From Ailurus styani (Eukaryota; Chordata; Mammalia; Carnivora; Ailuridae): a stretch of DNA of 64,000 nucleotides. Position numbers and translations under genes: made by a program. The DNA lies in contig LNAC01000038.1 of NCBI GenBank assembly GCA_002007465.1, forward strand, positions 6,186,280-6,250,279, in the 5' to 3' direction. Shown here piece after piece: positions 1-12,329 of this stretch (positions within the stretch are counted from its first letter, which is position 1; each line of letters starts with the position of its first letter). The notes beneath the pieces are model-generated. The model did not search any database and was not told where the DNA came from. It saw only the letters and a list, made by a program, of their open reading frames with translations.

Positions 1-941
1 TGCAGGTTTTCTAGGGAGAGAAAACTGTCTGTCTTGTTCAGAGATGCATTCCGTATATAATAAGCACCAAATAAATACAAGTAGGTTGGATACATGCATA
101 TGACGTCAATTATTTCTAAATATTTTTAAACAACTTGAAAAGACTCTATGTAGACTAACACCTACCTATTTTGTCCCTCTAACCACCTCAAGTATTTTGG
201 GAATACATTCCAGTAGGAATTAGAAGTGTATTTCCATTATATGAAGACAAATTTAATGGTTTTTCACATTCACACATTTGAAATGAGACTATAAGTGGGA
301 ATAATATAGACCAAAAAATGAAAAATTATATAATTGCTATAAAAGGAAATCTATTGTCAGAGTATTAATTCATACATGAGAGAAAATGATACTTTGAGGA
401 TACTTAGTGCATTTTTCCATCAAGGTGAAAAATTGTTCCATTTCAGCATAAAGACAACAGAGGCTTAAATTTAGTTGTAGCTAATAGATCATTTTGCACA
501 ACATTAAGCCTGCAAAGTGCTTTTAACCATTTGTATTCTGTAGAACTTTTAAACAACTATGATGCAGTTAATTTCTGTGCACAGGGTCAGCTAAAAACCA
601 TTGAGGCACCATTCAGGCAGTTAGAAAATATAGAAATGGCAAACAGAGTAAATTAGAATTGAAGGAAATTTGGGGTAAAGGGAAATAATTCCAGTTTGCA
701 AGATTCTACAACGCAACTTCTCTTGACTCATTTACAAACATATAAAAGTAGAGGGAGAAGCTTGTCTAAGACCTACAAACCAGTCTTTTATCAGATTCTA
801 GTTATAACTAACCCAGCATCATATCTGTAGATATACTGGTCTTGAAATTTGGTGATTTCACAATTCTGGCCAACTTTGGAGATTATTGTACTATGTAAAT
901 TACCTCCTTGATGTCAAGTGTGTTCTTTCTTTAAGCCTGCA
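1..941. other. AT-rich unique sequence
   Basis: I recognise no gene, RNA or repeat here. The sequence is AT-rich with stop codons in all frames at short spacing, as expected for non-coding mammalian DNA. Confidence 0.6.
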
Positions 942-1146
942 TTTTTTTTTAAAATTTTATTTATTTATTTGACACAGAGAGAGAGAGATTACAAGTAGGC
1001 AGAGAGGCAGGCAGAGAGACAGGGAGAGGAGGAAGCAAGCTCCCTGCTGAGCAGAGAGCCCGATGTGGGCCTCGATCCCAGGACCCTGGGATCATGACCC
1101 GAGCCGAAAGCAGAGGCTTTAACCCACTTAGCCACCCAGGCGCCCC
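942..1146 (-). mobile_element. CAN-SINE (tRNA-Lys-derived), mustelid-type young subfamily
   Basis: The element is read on the minus strand. The plus strand starts with the T-rich complement of the tail, then GA-rich sequence complementary to the CT-rich middle, and ends with the complement of the tRNA-like head (GAGCCACCCAGGCGCCCC type). The head carries the GGGTTAAAGCC variant, seen here as GGCTTTAACCCA. Both flanks contain a CATTTTT string, too short to be a convincing target-site duplication. Confidence 0.93.
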
Positions 1147-1299
1147 ATTTTTCTTGTTTCAGTTTTCATACATCATTTTTCTCTTTATTCGAGATGAAAG
1201 GGACAATGTCCCATCCATTTTCTTCAACTTTGGTAATTCCTTTATAGATTACTGATATACTCAGTATACCAACTCCCATTGGTATCTCAGTTGTCTTTT

Positions 1300-1495
1300 A
1301 TTTTTTTTAAAGGTTTTATTTATTTATTTGATAGAGAGACAGTGAGAGAGGGAACACAAGCAGGGGGAGTTGGGAGAGAAAGGAGCTGGCTTCCCACTGA
1401 GCAGGGAGCCCAGTGCAGGGCTTGATCCCAGGACCCTGGGATCATGACCTGAGCCAAAGCCAGATGCTTAACAGACTGAGCCACACAGGCACCCC
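1300..1495 (-). mobile_element. CAN-SINE, older subfamily
   Basis: Minus-strand CAN-SINE whose head complement reads GCTTAACAGACTGAGCC. It therefore lacks the extra AAGCC block of the young copies. The GA-rich part includes the ACAAGCAGGGGGAG string typical of the older subfamily. Left and right flanks share a TTGTCTTTTA-like word, but the right-hand copy is also used by the adjoining LINE-1 scrap, so the assignment is uncertain. Confidence 0.9.
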
Positions 1496-1510
1496 TTGCT
1501 TGTCTTTTTA

Positions 1511-1617
1511 TTTTTTTAATTTATTTATTTATTTTTATTTTTTATTTTATTTTATTTTTAATTTTATTTTTATTCTTTTCCCAAGGGTTACAGATCTGTG
1601 ATTCATCAGGCTTACAT
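1511..1617 (-). mobile_element. Very short LINE-1 3' end insertion
   Basis: About 70 bases of T-rich sequence (an A-rich tail on the minus strand) are followed by about 35 bases matching the last part of a carnivore LINE-1 3' UTR in antisense (GGGTTACAGATCTGTGATTC). The word CTTGCTTGTCTTTT occurs at 1495-1508 and again at 1618-1631, a 14-bp target-site duplication. The same 3' UTR segment occurs at 53.88 kb in the long LINE-1. This is an extremely 5'-truncated insertion. Confidence 0.7.
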
Positions 1618-1627
1618 CTTGCTTGTC

Positions 1628-1680
1628 TTTTAAAGTAATGCTAGCCCGTGGTCCATTTTAAAGTAATGCCAGCTGGTGGT
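1628..1680. repeat. Two-copy tandem duplication, period 28
   Basis: The 25-base unit at 1628-1652 recurs at 1656-1680 with three mismatches. Both begin TTTTAAAGTAATGC. A related GGCCCGTGG word follows at about 1682. This is a small local duplication in otherwise unique sequence. Confidence 0.7.
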
Positions 1681-3745
1681 AGGCCCGTGGCCTACTTTAA
1701 CTTTTGAATCTTCATCTGAAATAGTCTTGCCGAACTGTTTGATTTTTGTTTTCCCTAATTAGGTTTGGATGTCTTGATATGATCAAGGATGTATTTTCAT
1801 ATACTTTGGACTAAACTGCTTCAGGTTTTAAAGCGTTCAGAACTTGAGAAAATGTGAATTCACTAGTTCAGTTGTCAGCACCTTTTCCCATGACATAATT
1901 TAAAATAATATGATATATATAATAGTAACTCTGACCGAATTAGGGATTCTTTGTGCCATTTTAAAGTGGGTGGTTTGTTATAAATGAAAAAGCCTAGTGA
2001 GAAACATTTCAAACTATGGAAAGCAGCTTCTCTGGTATGTTTTGTTCCAGGGCACTTCAGATCATTTTCCTGGCTCTATCTCTTTGGTCACTTCCTCTAA
2101 ACAAATTGGATTTCCTCGAGGAACTTGGCCTGTGTGTAGCTGATAAGTAGTGCGCCAGGCTATACTCATATTTGGTATTCCTCTTAGAACTTTGACTTCT
2201 TTATTTTCATCCAATTTTCTGGTTGTTATAGTTTGTACTGATGTTTTCCCTCTTCTGCCTCTCCTTTCCCTTTCACTCAAATACAATTTCTTGTCCCTTT
2301 CAGTGCTTAAATAATAAGTTGCTTTGTCAAGCAATACTAATGTGCTGTCTCTAGTCACAATCCCTGGAGTGACTCATCCTGTACAAAGGCATTTTGTATT
2401 GCCTGCCTCCAAAAATATAGATAAATAACTATAAAATCTTCAGGAATGTGGATTAGAATTTAGCATTAAATGCAATGAAAAACCCACATTAACTCCATAA
2501 GATTTTTAAAAAATTTCTTCATTAAGTAACTTAAACTGTATTTGAAGTTAAAAAAATCATAAGAGATTTACAGATCCATGAACTGGTGAATGTTAATCAG
2601 GAGGAGCCACATGCAGCTGAAATAAACAACAACCAAAAAACCCTCCAAATGAAAGTGTATAAAAGTAAGTGTGATAGAAAACCTATTTCTTATTCTTTAT
2701 ATTAATGAAGTCCCAAGGATGAAAAAGGTAGAATGTTTGGAATTGGCAATTCTGGTTATTATCAAACATACTTATTTGAGTTAATGAGCATAGAAACATA
2801 TTTCCATCAAAGAATTTAAAATAGTAATTATAAATATAGCCTTATTTAGCATAACGCTGGGATTGATGAGGGTAAGTAAAGGTGAAATGTAAACCTTTCA
2901 CAATGTTTAGAATCAACTCCACAGGTCAAATAAATTTGCATTAAATGTGTTATAAATAATTTAATACCAAAATATAACCAAAACAATAAAAAGGCCAAAT
3001 GGATATGTTCTCCTTTGTACATGTGAATCAGTCTGCTGCAACAGCAGGAAAGTGACTGAGTCACTTCTATGTAAAATACTTTCAACCCAGAATAGAGTTA
3101 ACTTAAAAACCATAATAATGTGCATTTAAAATAATAAAAATATACACAGCACTGAATCACAGGGGAAAAATATATTTTCTGTTTGTTTTATGTGTTTATT
3201 TTAGATTATCTAATGACAAGCCACATATACTAGGAAAGATTGTTTAAATAGTTTAATCAACCATAACCAAAATATCTTACTTTTAAACTAGGCAGTTTTC
3301 CAAAGACTATAATGCCAGTGAAATATTGCTATGTCAACTCTACTTTTTCCTACAGGGTAACATTTTAGTAAGCCTGATAAATTGTATCATTAAAGAAATT
3401 GACCTAGATAATTATTTTTTGGCTCTTTTTTATGCTACTTTCACTGCTATGGTACATAGATGGCAAAATTTAGAATTTAGTTAACCTCAGATAGTATTTA
3501 AAAAGCAAATACGAATTTAATTCAATTTGTTCTTTCTAAGCTTTTTTCATTACTTACTCACTGTAATTCTTCGCACCAATATTAGAGAGCAATCTAGAAT
3601 AAAACATACTGATGCTTGTTCAAATGCTTTTCAGGCTTTGAGAATTGAATTTTATCATTCTGAATGTTGAAATACCCACTAAGAGATTCTAAAACCCAAA
3701 AATACAAAAGGACCAAACAAACAAAAACGTCAAAGAAAACCCTGA
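1681..3745. other. AT-rich unique sequence
   Basis: No known repeat or exon is recognised. A 98-codon minus-strand frame at 2062-2358 has low-complexity composition (KLYLSERERRGRRGK) and no recognisable domain, and I do not treat it as a gene. Confidence 0.5.
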
Positions 3746-4392
3746 TTTTTAAAAATTGAGATATAATTGACACATAACACTATATAGATTTAAGGTATAC
3801 AGCATGTTGATTTGCTACATTTATGTATCACAATATGATTACCACTGTGGCCTTAACTAACACCTTTATCACTGCACATAATTATCATTTCATTTTTGTG
3901 GTCGGAACAATTAAGAGCTAGTCTCTTAGCAACTTTGAAGTTTATAGTGTAGTATTGTTGTCTGTAATCACTATGCTGTGCATTAGATTCTCAGAACTTA
4001 TTGATCTATTGTTTATGAGTTTGTATCCTTAAACAACATCTCCCCAGTTGCCCCACTGCCCAGCCCCTGATAACCACCATTCTCCTCTCTGTGTCTATGA
4101 GTTCCACTTTTTTTTAGATTCTGCATGTAAGTGAGAATATACAGTACTTGTCTCTCTCTGTCTCACTTATCTCACTTAACATAATGCCCTCAAGATCCAT
4201 CCATGTTGTCACAAATGGCAGGATTCCTTTTCTTCTCCTGGATGAATAATATTCCATTGTGTGCATGTGTATGTGTGTATACCACATCTTTATCCAGTAA
4301 TCCATTGACAGATACTTAAGGTTGTTTCCGTATCTTGGCTATCGTGAATAATGCTAATTAAACATGGGAGTACATGTATCTTTTGATATTGT
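3746..4392 (-). mobile_element. Old LINE-1 (L1M-type) 3' fragment
   Basis: The sequence starts with the LINE-1 3' end in antisense (TTGAGATATAATTGACA...), runs through the 3' UTR and reaches the end of ORF2. The minus-strand frame at 4114-4305 keeps ORF2 C-terminal words such as MEYYSS and TTWMDLEGIMLSEIS. It is strongly diverged and truncated at the ORF2 side. At 4250-4282 it contains a TG-rich stretch at the site where two other LINE-1 copies in this window carry microsatellites. Confidence 0.88.
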
Positions 4393-4639
4393 GAGAGAAC
4401 TTTGATTTTTAAACAGGTTCTTTTCAATACTTAGGTAGTTGGAAAACACTGTATTCTTAAGGGAGCAAATAAACTAAATATCTGCTTAAACTACATCAAA
4501 AATTAAACTATTTTTTGTACAGTCTACCTATAAAAATGTTGCATTAGCTTTTACTTTTTGAGTCTACAAATTCAGATTTTCACCCAAAATATGTAACACA
4601 GTTATACATAACAAAGCGCCGAGACTACTTGAAATTTAT

Positions 4640-5265
4640 TTTTGGTCACCAAAATGTATTAAGTACCTACTTTATGTCACATGCTAGACTAGCCATTAGT
4701 GATAAAGTGGTGTGTAAGCTGTTTTCTCTAACTCATTTAGTTTTCTACTTAATGCTGGGGATAAAACTTTTTTTAAAAAAAAATAAAGTTAAAACTACAG
4801 TAAATAAAATGATAACCTATGGAGGCACCAAAAAAGTGGAACTAGGCTCATTTGAAATAATAAGTGATACTTAATCTGAGGCCTGTGAGGTGAAGGAAGG
4901 GGGAGTGATCATTCACAGTAGAGAGAAAGGAGGTGCAAAGTCCCTGCAGCAATAAAGGCCATCAGAAAAAGAGATCGAAGCAGCTAGTGATTAATGAATG
5001 AGGCAGAGTTCTATGGAATTAAGTCGAGATGAAGCAAGAGACTGTCTGCTAGACGTGTTGAAATTCATTCTAAATTTAATAGGAATAGAGTGAGAGGTAT
5101 TAAGTGAGAGAGCAATAAGAATAAATTTGCCTTTTACAAATATCACTCTTGCTCTCGTTTGGAAAAGAGAGCAGAGGTGACAAGTTTCATGGCAGTGAGG
5201 GGATCACTTAGGAGTTTCATCAAATGGTCCAAATGAGAGATGATGGTGTTGTGTTGGAAAGCAGA
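4640..5265 (+). repeat. Ancient mammalian interspersed repeat, copy 1
   Basis: Diverged words of a widespread old repeat appear in order: a TATTAAGTACCTACTTTATGTC-type start, GTGCAAAGTCCCTG, AAATTCATTCTAAATTTAAT, ATATCACTCTTGCT, and a GTCCAAATGAGAGATGATGG end. A second copy lies at about 50.1-50.8 kb in the same orientation. I recognise the family pattern but cannot name the family with confidence. Confidence 0.6.
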
Positions 5266-5268
5266 AAA

Positions 5269-5290
5269 AATCTGCCCAAAAGGGCAGATT
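5269..5290. repeat. Perfect 9-bp inverted repeat
   Basis: AATCTGCCC and GGGCAGATT flank a four-base AAAA loop. No promoter or gene is associated with it; it may simply be chance. Confidence 0.6.
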
Positions 5291-5548
5291 CAGTATTTTT
5301 ATATTATATAATTTATACAGTCCACATACTGCACATTAATCATGTCTTTAAAAATAGTTTGTTCTATTGTTTTCTGTTATACTTAATGTGTAGTACACTT
5401 TATACAAATAAGATTGCTATGACCAGCTTTAGCATAAACATATTTCAAAAATTGAATATTTCATTTTTTTGAAGATAGAATTATATTTTATATAAGCCAG
5501 AAGATCTAGCATTTGAAGGAAGAATATATGCTTAAAAATATTTTATTT

Positions 5549-5744
5549 GGGCGCCTGGGTGGCTCAGTGGGTTAAAGCCTCTGCTTTCGGCTCAGGTCAT
5601 GATCTCAGCGTACTGGGATCGAGGCCCGCATCGGGCTCTCTGCTCGGTGGGGAGCCTGCTTCCTTCTCTCCCTGTCTCTCTGCCTGCCTCTCTGCCTACT
5701 TGTAATCTCTCTCTCTCTGTCAAATAAATAAATAAAATCTTTAA
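5549..5744 (+). mobile_element. CAN-SINE, young subfamily, 15-bp TSD
   Basis: Full-length plus-strand copy from GGGCGCCTGGGTGG through the CT-rich middle to AATAAATAAATAAAATCTTT. AAAAATATTTTATTT lies just before it (ending 5548) and again at its end (5745-5759), an intact target-site duplication. The T/A-rich target suits LINE-1 endonuclease cleavage. Confidence 0.96.
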
Positions 5745-5759
5745 AAAAATATTTTATTT

Positions 5760-7130
5760 ACCAAATTATTTTTAGTCTATCAATTTAAATCCTGTGTATC
5801 AATTTAAGTTAGATTGTATATCATACTCTCATATATGTATTTTATATAATTTTATATAACCTATGCATTTTAATAAGGTTTTTACAAGATGGATATATCT
5901 GTATGAAAAAGTTAAAGCAGATTTGGGCCCAACTAATATTTATTGACTTAAGCATACAAAGATGCTAGGAATCGATTTCTCTATTAATTTCCAAATAAAA
6001 TCTTGCTGTTATTGGAAGGATATTACCTAGGTAAGATTCCCAAACCTAAGTAAGAGAGCTTTCCACTTACCACATCTAGAGATTTTTTTTTTTATTTGGT
6101 AGAGGGGATTCTTGCACTCAGTAATCAACAATGATCCATTAACCTATTTTTTAAAAACCAAAGTAAAAGCTAAAATACTATGTATTTTAAAACATGTTAT
6201 CACAGTTAAAGAATGGTGAATTCTCAATTATTCAATATATTCTTTGAAATAAAATATTTTTGTACATAGTGAAATCACTATTGGGTTTGAATATAAATTC
6301 CTTAACAAGTAGTTGACAATTAAAAAAAAAAATCAAGTGTGCCTAATAGAAGAGCTACATTTTTCGTTGTAGGAGGAGATAAACAGTATGCAATGAAATA
6401 GGTTGCTTTTGCTGGGAGTTCTCAAAAATATTATCAAACAACTTTGGTTCTTTTTTCCCCTTTTTAAAATGGGAATAGTAATACTTGTTTTAAAAAATTG
6501 GCATAGGGCTTTAAAGTATACTTTATTATATTTATAAAGATGTAATAGGCTTATATAAAGCTAAATAAATTATAGATATAACTAGTATAGTAAGTTCCAG
6601 ATTTTAATTTATTTCTTTATCTTTTTCTTAAAGTATTATATATAAGGACTTAAAATCTTATTTCACAAGGTATTTTTAGTATTTGATTGTTCATCTGCTC
6701 ACTGTTTAAATCAAATTTGGTCATTGATTTTACCATGCATCATTTTAGTATATTCATTATAAATTGTTGACTACTTCTTACCTGGAGTTGGAATCTTATT
6801 TTTCAATGATAAAGTTAAGTTTTTTAACTCCAAACATTTTTGTTTTGAATCAAGTTTTGATTCTTTGTTTTCTCCAACAAAACAACTGTTTCTGTGTGTT
6901 CAGATGTGATTTTTTTGTTTGTTTGGTTTTTTTTTTATGTTTTTGTGATAGGAAATATTAAATTCTCTTTTCACAAAGTTTGAATTCTTCATAGATGCTT
7001 AAACTTAAAGAAAATTTTATGGCAGGCTAAAATACAAATATAGTTCAGGTTTAACAATTTCACAAGATACTGTGAAATTTACAAGACACTGGTTGTCTCT
7101 CCCCCTCTCGCCTAACACTGGATCACTATA
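5760..7130. other. Very AT-rich unique sequence
   Basis: No repeat family or exon recognised. Homopolymer runs of A and T (for example near 6320 and 6925) are the only structure seen. Confidence 0.5.
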
Positions 7131-7138
7131 AAATGCTT

Positions 7139-7218
7139 GTGTGTGTGCTCTCTCTAGCTCTCTCTCTGTTTCTCCCTCTCCCTCTCTGACAATAAATAGA
7201 GTCTTAAAAAAAAAAAAA
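7139..7218 (+). mobile_element. Probable CAN-SINE 3' remnant
   Basis: Only the CT-rich tail part is visible (CTCTCTAGCTCTCTCTCTG), followed by GACAATAAATAGAGTCTT and an A run. The tRNA-like head is absent, so this is either a truncated copy or an independent CT-rich stretch. Confidence 0.45.
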
Positions 7219-8543
7219 ACCTAAAAAAAAGGGTATTCTATTTTCTAAGTAGTTCACTCTCAAAAATTTAAGAATTTACTGCGGACTTGCCATGATTGGG
7301 CACTGCTTTACTGTCATCTGGCTTCATTTCCAATTAGCAGTGGGAAGTTTCAAGGAACAACCATTCCCTTTTGAGTATACATTGGACCATTTTGAGTAAT
7401 GCAAGCCAAATTTTATCTGTAAGACAACTCTCTAAATATTTGAAGAGGGATATCAATTTTTTTTTAACTTCCATGTGCCTTCACTGAGTCACTGAATATA
7501 ATTATTTTTAGTCTTTCTCTTCTAAGAAATATTTTATATTCATTTATATGTAGTATTCATTTGTAACTTAAGCGTATCCTTTTTAAAATATGGTATGTAC
7601 AATGGTCTATAACAGTCCAGAATCAATTATTACTCAATATATGACACAATATAGCATGTTCATTAATATTTATTTTCTGAACTCTACTAAGCAGTCCAAC
7701 AACTTGTTAATAAATGTATCACTTACATTTAAAAAGTGGATTATATTTAGCATGGAAAGATAAGTCAAATGTATCTCCTTTAAATTGTACTTAAATATTA
7801 ATGCTTTTACATAATCGATATATATATATAATCATTTAAAAAATTTGTTCTCAAAGCTCATTCTCTGTTCCCTTAGTCTTTATTGCTCTCTCTTTCTGTG
7901 TCAGTCTCCTTCTCTGTCCCTGCACACACACTCATATACATGCATTTTTAATTACGAAAAGGATTGCCTTGGAGTAATATTGCCAAATTCCCAGCAACTG
8001 AGTCTTGACAAATAACGCATTATCAATGAATACACCAAATATTTCTTGATAATGAATTAGAATCATTTCCATCTTAAGAAATGGTTTGAATTGTATTTCC
8101 TAACTGTTTAAATGATGCAAATATAAGCTTGTTAGTTAAATTTCTCCTTGGTATATATAATCATGGGGATTTAAGTGAGTAGAACTCTAAAGAATGTGAA
8201 CATTAATTAATGCTGGAAAAAAAAGGAACAAAACTGCCATTCTGTATTTTCACAAATAGAATAAATGTAGTTTTATATTAATAACTAAGTTGTTACTTTA
8301 AAAATAACTTGAAGTGCTACAACCTTATCTAAGGTCCATTTTCTCCCCAAGACCGTATGATTAATACAAGTATTGTCTGTAACTTTGGTCTCATTTTCCT
8401 TCTTACTCTTCTTTTGGTTTACTGTAGTTTGTTTTCTCGGTGCTCCAATGAAAATGTTCTTACCAAGGGCACCAGCACCTTGTAGCCTACAAAATATTAA
8501 TCCCATGTTTTCATCCTAATTTTCCTCTCAGCAGGATTTCATT
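7219..8543. other. AT-rich unique sequence
   Basis: Nothing recognised beyond a short (TA) run near 7823-7835. Confidence 0.5.
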
Positions 8544-8558
8544 AAAAAGCACCCTCAA

Positions 8559-8758
8559 GGGCGCCTAGGTGGCTCAGTGGGTTAAAGCCTCTGCCTTCGG
8601 CTCAGGCCATGATCTCAGCGTCCTGGGATCGAGGCCCGCATCGGGCTCTCTGCTCAGCAGGGAGTCGGCTTCCTCCTCTCCCTGTCTCTCTGCCTGCCTC
8701 TTTGCCTACTTGTGATCTCTCTCTCTCTGTCAAATAAATAAATAAAATCTTAAAAAAA
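8559..8758 (+). mobile_element. CAN-SINE, young subfamily, perfect 15-bp TSD
   Basis: Full-length plus-strand copy. AAAAAGCACCCTCAA at 8544-8558 is repeated exactly at 8759-8773. The head has one change from the common form (GCGCCTAGGTGG). The intact duplication and low divergence suggest a comparatively recent insertion. Confidence 0.97.
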
Positions 8759-9185
8759 AAAAAGCACCCTCAATTTCTTGAAAAATCTCCATTCCCAGGC
8801 GGGAGTGACAATAGAATATCCTGATAATTTACTCTACTCCCTGGCCACAGCTGAGGTTTTCCTTCTAGGCCTCAAAGTACCAGCCTGCCTTATGGCTTCA
8901 GTGTGGGCTTTTTTCTTCTTGATATTATTGTATAATATCATCCAGCCTTATGGCTTCGAAATAACCTGTAGATAATTGCCAGATTGATAGCAACAGTCTC
9001 GATACCTCCTATGAGTTCTGGACTCAGAGGTCTATGTGTTCTACAGACTACTCAGACTCTTCTTTTGGAAATGTGATAGGTCTCTGTATTTTATGTGTGT
9101 GCAATAGGATACTTGAACTGCTCCCTTTCAATCCTTTTCATCAGTTTATAATCGATCCATTTTCATGTTATGGAATCAGCATTCT

Positions 9186-9392
9186 TTTTTTTTTTAAAGA
9201 TTTTATTTATTTATTTGACACAGAGAGAGAGAAATTACAAGTAGGCAGAGAGGCAGGCAGAGAGGCAGGGAGAGGAGGAAGCAGGCTCCCTGCTGAGCAG
9301 AGAGCCCGATGCGGGCCTCGATCCCAGGACGCTGAGATCATGACCTGAGCCGAAAGCAGAGGCTTTAACCCACTGAGCCACCCAGGCGCCCC
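9186..9392 (-). mobile_element. CAN-SINE, young subfamily, 14-bp TSD
   Basis: Minus-strand full-length copy beginning with the T run and ending GCCACCCAGGCGCCCC. GGAATCAGCATTCT at 9172-9185 is repeated at 9393-9406, an exact target-site duplication. Confidence 0.97.
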
Positions 9393-9406
9393 GGAATCAG
9401 CATTCT

Positions 9407-9649
9407 GTTACAGCATAAATCACCCTGGAGTTATCTATTCATGTTCTGTTGTCAGAAAATTCATTCTCTTGGTTCCGCCTCCAAAATACTTCCCAAATGA
9501 GCTGATTTCCCTGTCTCTACTCATTCTATTTATTATACATCCATTATCTCCTACTTATATTAATACAAGAGCCTAACAATTTGTTGAATTTGGACTGTTG
9601 TTTTAAATAGATTCAATCATGTCAACCACCCAATTAAAATCACCCAGAC
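9407..9649. other. Unique sequence
   Basis: No recognisable feature between the SINE and the L2 element. Confidence 0.5.
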
Positions 9650-10195
9650 ACTTTCTACTGGAATTTGAACAAGTCCAACCTTCCTGTCATCTTTTAAAAG
9701 TCTGATCGTGCCCCCTCCTGCAGTGAGACCTCGCAGCCTTCCTCACTACGTTGTACATTAGCATTCTTCTTACTTCTCAGTTATGTCTGGTTTTTTCCCA
9801 TCTCTTGGTCTTTGTTTCCTCTGTCTCCTCTGCATGGGAGTATGTTTCCATAGGATGTGTATGTGACTGGTTCTTCTTCATCATTAAGCCCTTAGTTCAA
9901 ATGCTGTACCTCATTGCCCTGACCATTCTATTTAAGGTAGCTTCCTAGTCACTAGTTTTCTTAGGCTAATTTATCACCATATTGGTCACTGTCTGTAATA
10001 TCATATATATTTACTTTATGTGTAATTAATTTTCTGAATACCTGCCCCTCAGATACATATAGAAGAAAGAAGGTCCATGGTGAGCAAAGTCTTCTTTGTC
10101 TTGCTCAGTTATACATCTCCAGTGCTTACTACAATGATTGACGTATTAGAAAATTATTGGTAAATATTTTCTTGAGTAAATATTGGTGAAATGTC
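9650..10195 (+). mobile_element. L2 LINE 3' end
   Basis: Diverged words of the L2 3' region appear in order: TTCTTCATCATTAAGCCC, TTAGTTCAAATGCTGTACCTC, CCCTGACCATTCTATTTAAG, a TCACTGTCTG segment, AAAGTCTTCTTTGTCTTGC, TACATCTCCAGTGCTTACTA, and a final GGTAAATATTTTCTTGAGTAAAT corresponding to the AATAAATATTTGTTGAATGAA end. It is ancient, predates placental radiation, and has no coding capacity left. Confidence 0.82.
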
Positions 10196-11534
10196 AGCTA
10201 ATTAAGCAAAATAACAGATGAACAATGAAAACATTCTTATTTCTCAGAAATAAGAGTAAGTTGCAACATAATATAACATTTCATTACTTGAGCTTTTTAA
10301 AAATTACGTGCTTATATTAGTTTAATGACTTTCTTGTGTTGAACATTAGTGATGAGGTTTACCTCAGTTGACCCTGGCATTGACTTTGTGAGGAAGTTGA
10401 TACCATCTTTATTTATTGTCTCATGAAGTAATTACAGAGAATTTAATTCATTTGTGGATATACTCTTGTTAAATTATGGATCATGTAATTAAATGTTTCT
10501 ACTGCACTGTAGTTGTCTTACAGTATATAATGTTCAGTATTCGAAAAACTCAGCATGGTTTTCAAAAATGTTATTTTATGTCATCGTCATCATTAAATAT
10601 ACTCACTAATTTCTGGGGAAGTCTATGTGGTGGCAGGCTTATGGATTTCCCACATCATAAATATATGACACATTATAAGGAAAACAAAATACATTTTTAA
10701 AATGATAATATGTGAAATAGTCTTCAGCATATGTGTATTTTTATAAGTCACTGTTCTAGAAGCTATTATAGATGCTATCAAGCTCATACTTCATTTTGAC
10801 ATGTTAACATTATAGGTATTGATATAGAAACGAGTAGGTCATGAAAACAATAAGCAAAATTCTAAAGAACTATACATTTAACCTATTTTCCTAAAGACAG
10901 AAGAAACTCATCATAAAATAGCCAGTTACTATTCAGGTCAGGAAGCGATCATACCCCTCAACAAAATCATTATCATTAAAACTTGAAGAGACTACATTAA
11001 CCAAGAGCATAGGTATTTATATAATTTAATTCTGTAAATTATTTAATTCTAAGTTAGTTAAATAATTCTGAAACAATTTACATTGGGAATTTTAAAATAT
11101 ACATTTTTTGAGTTTAAAACCTTCATCATTATCCATCACGTTCTAGAAAAAGAATACTATGGTCATTGTCACACTTTGGATTATGTGACTATTACTAAGT
11201 CATATTTCAGATTGAAATTATAAATAAATAATTATAAGAGAAATAAAGGCAAAACCTAAGCGGGCATGATGTTCTAAGGAAAGAAATTTGTAAGGATAAA
11301 CATATACATTTAAAATATTTATTTAACTAGGGAATTTAGATATTGTTATAATACTGTGGTTCCCAAATGCTTGAAGAGTTACCCCCCTGCCCCTCCCCAT
11401 TCCCAAACCATGGTGAACTTAAAAGATGCTCAGGGTATTTTAAATTTTCAAGGGAAACAGACATTTGTCAAACATCATCTAAACTAATACAGTAAGTGGT
11501 TTAGGGTTAACTAGTTATTAAATTGAGTAAACCA
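10196..11534. other. AT-rich unique sequence
   Basis: No gene or repeat recognised. A 74-codon plus frame at 10476-10700 has no recognisable domain. Confidence 0.5.
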
Positions 11535-11725
11535 GGGTGCCTGGGTAGCTCAGTAAGTTAAGCATCTTCCTTCAGCTCAGTTCATGATCTCAGGGTCCTG
11601 GGATCCAGTCCTGTGTCGGGTTCCCTGCTGAGTGGGGAGTCTGCTTGCTTGTCCCTCTCCCTCTGCCCCTCCTCATTGCCAGTGTGCTCTCTCACTCTCA
11701 AATATATAAATAAAATCTTTATAAA
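11535..11725 (+). mobile_element. CAN-SINE, older subfamily
   Basis: Head GGGTGCCTGGGTAGCTCAGT is followed by AAGTTAAGCATC, without the AAGCC block. The middle has GTCCCTCTCCCTCTGCCCC, and the tail ATAAATAAAATCTTTAT runs into a CATA microsatellite. No clear target-site duplication. Confidence 0.92.
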
Positions 11726-11754
11726 TACATACATACATACATACATACATACAT
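11726..11754. repeat. (CATA)n microsatellite
   Basis: About seven near-perfect CATA units grown from the A-rich tail of the adjoining SINE, a common origin for tetranucleotide repeats. Confidence 0.95.
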
Positions 11755-12329
11755 AAATTGTATACTTAATGCAAAACAGAACATTTAAGTTTTGTTTTGT
11801 TTTTTAATATTAGAGATGACCTGAAAATCTTATACACTAAAATGGCATGAACTTAAAACATTTAGGAAACTCTAACTCACTTGTCTATAGAGACTGTTTT
11901 CAAAATGTTATTGCTTAAATTAAGTAAATAATAATATAGTCTCATTTTTAAGAATTCAGATAATATCAAAACATAAAAGAAGTGAAGTGTGCCACCATGC
12001 TTTCCCCAGTGCATTGGTTTATGCAAAGGTAAGCACTGTGGATATAGTTAGCCCATGACTCATTAATCAGTAATAAGTGTTTATCAAATGCTTAACCTTA
12101 ACAAGGCACTCTTGCTAGAAAAAAAAGCACGCAAAACAGATACAGCAGCAGCTTTTATGAAGCCTATATTTTGGCTCATCGGGTGGAAATTTGATGTTTG
12201 ACCTACTATTCGTTTTCTTTTTAAAGCATTGGAATAAGCTACAGGAATTTTCCCCCATATAAATAGGATTTTTTTCTTCTCTCTTTAAGTGTCTCTCTCT
12301 CTTTCTCTACTTTTCCTGGGAGATACTCT
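11755..12329. other. AT-rich unique sequence
   Basis: No gene or secure repeat recognised. Confidence 0.45.

Noticed and set aside
2062..2358. 98-codon minus-strand frame
   Set aside because: Charged, low-complexity composition without recognisable domain or supporting context; the length is not unusual for 64 kb of random sequence.
12060..12170. Possible MIR or L2 fragment (GTGTTTATCAAATGCTTAAC)
   Set aside because: Only one short word fits; the following sequence does not keep the order of either family.
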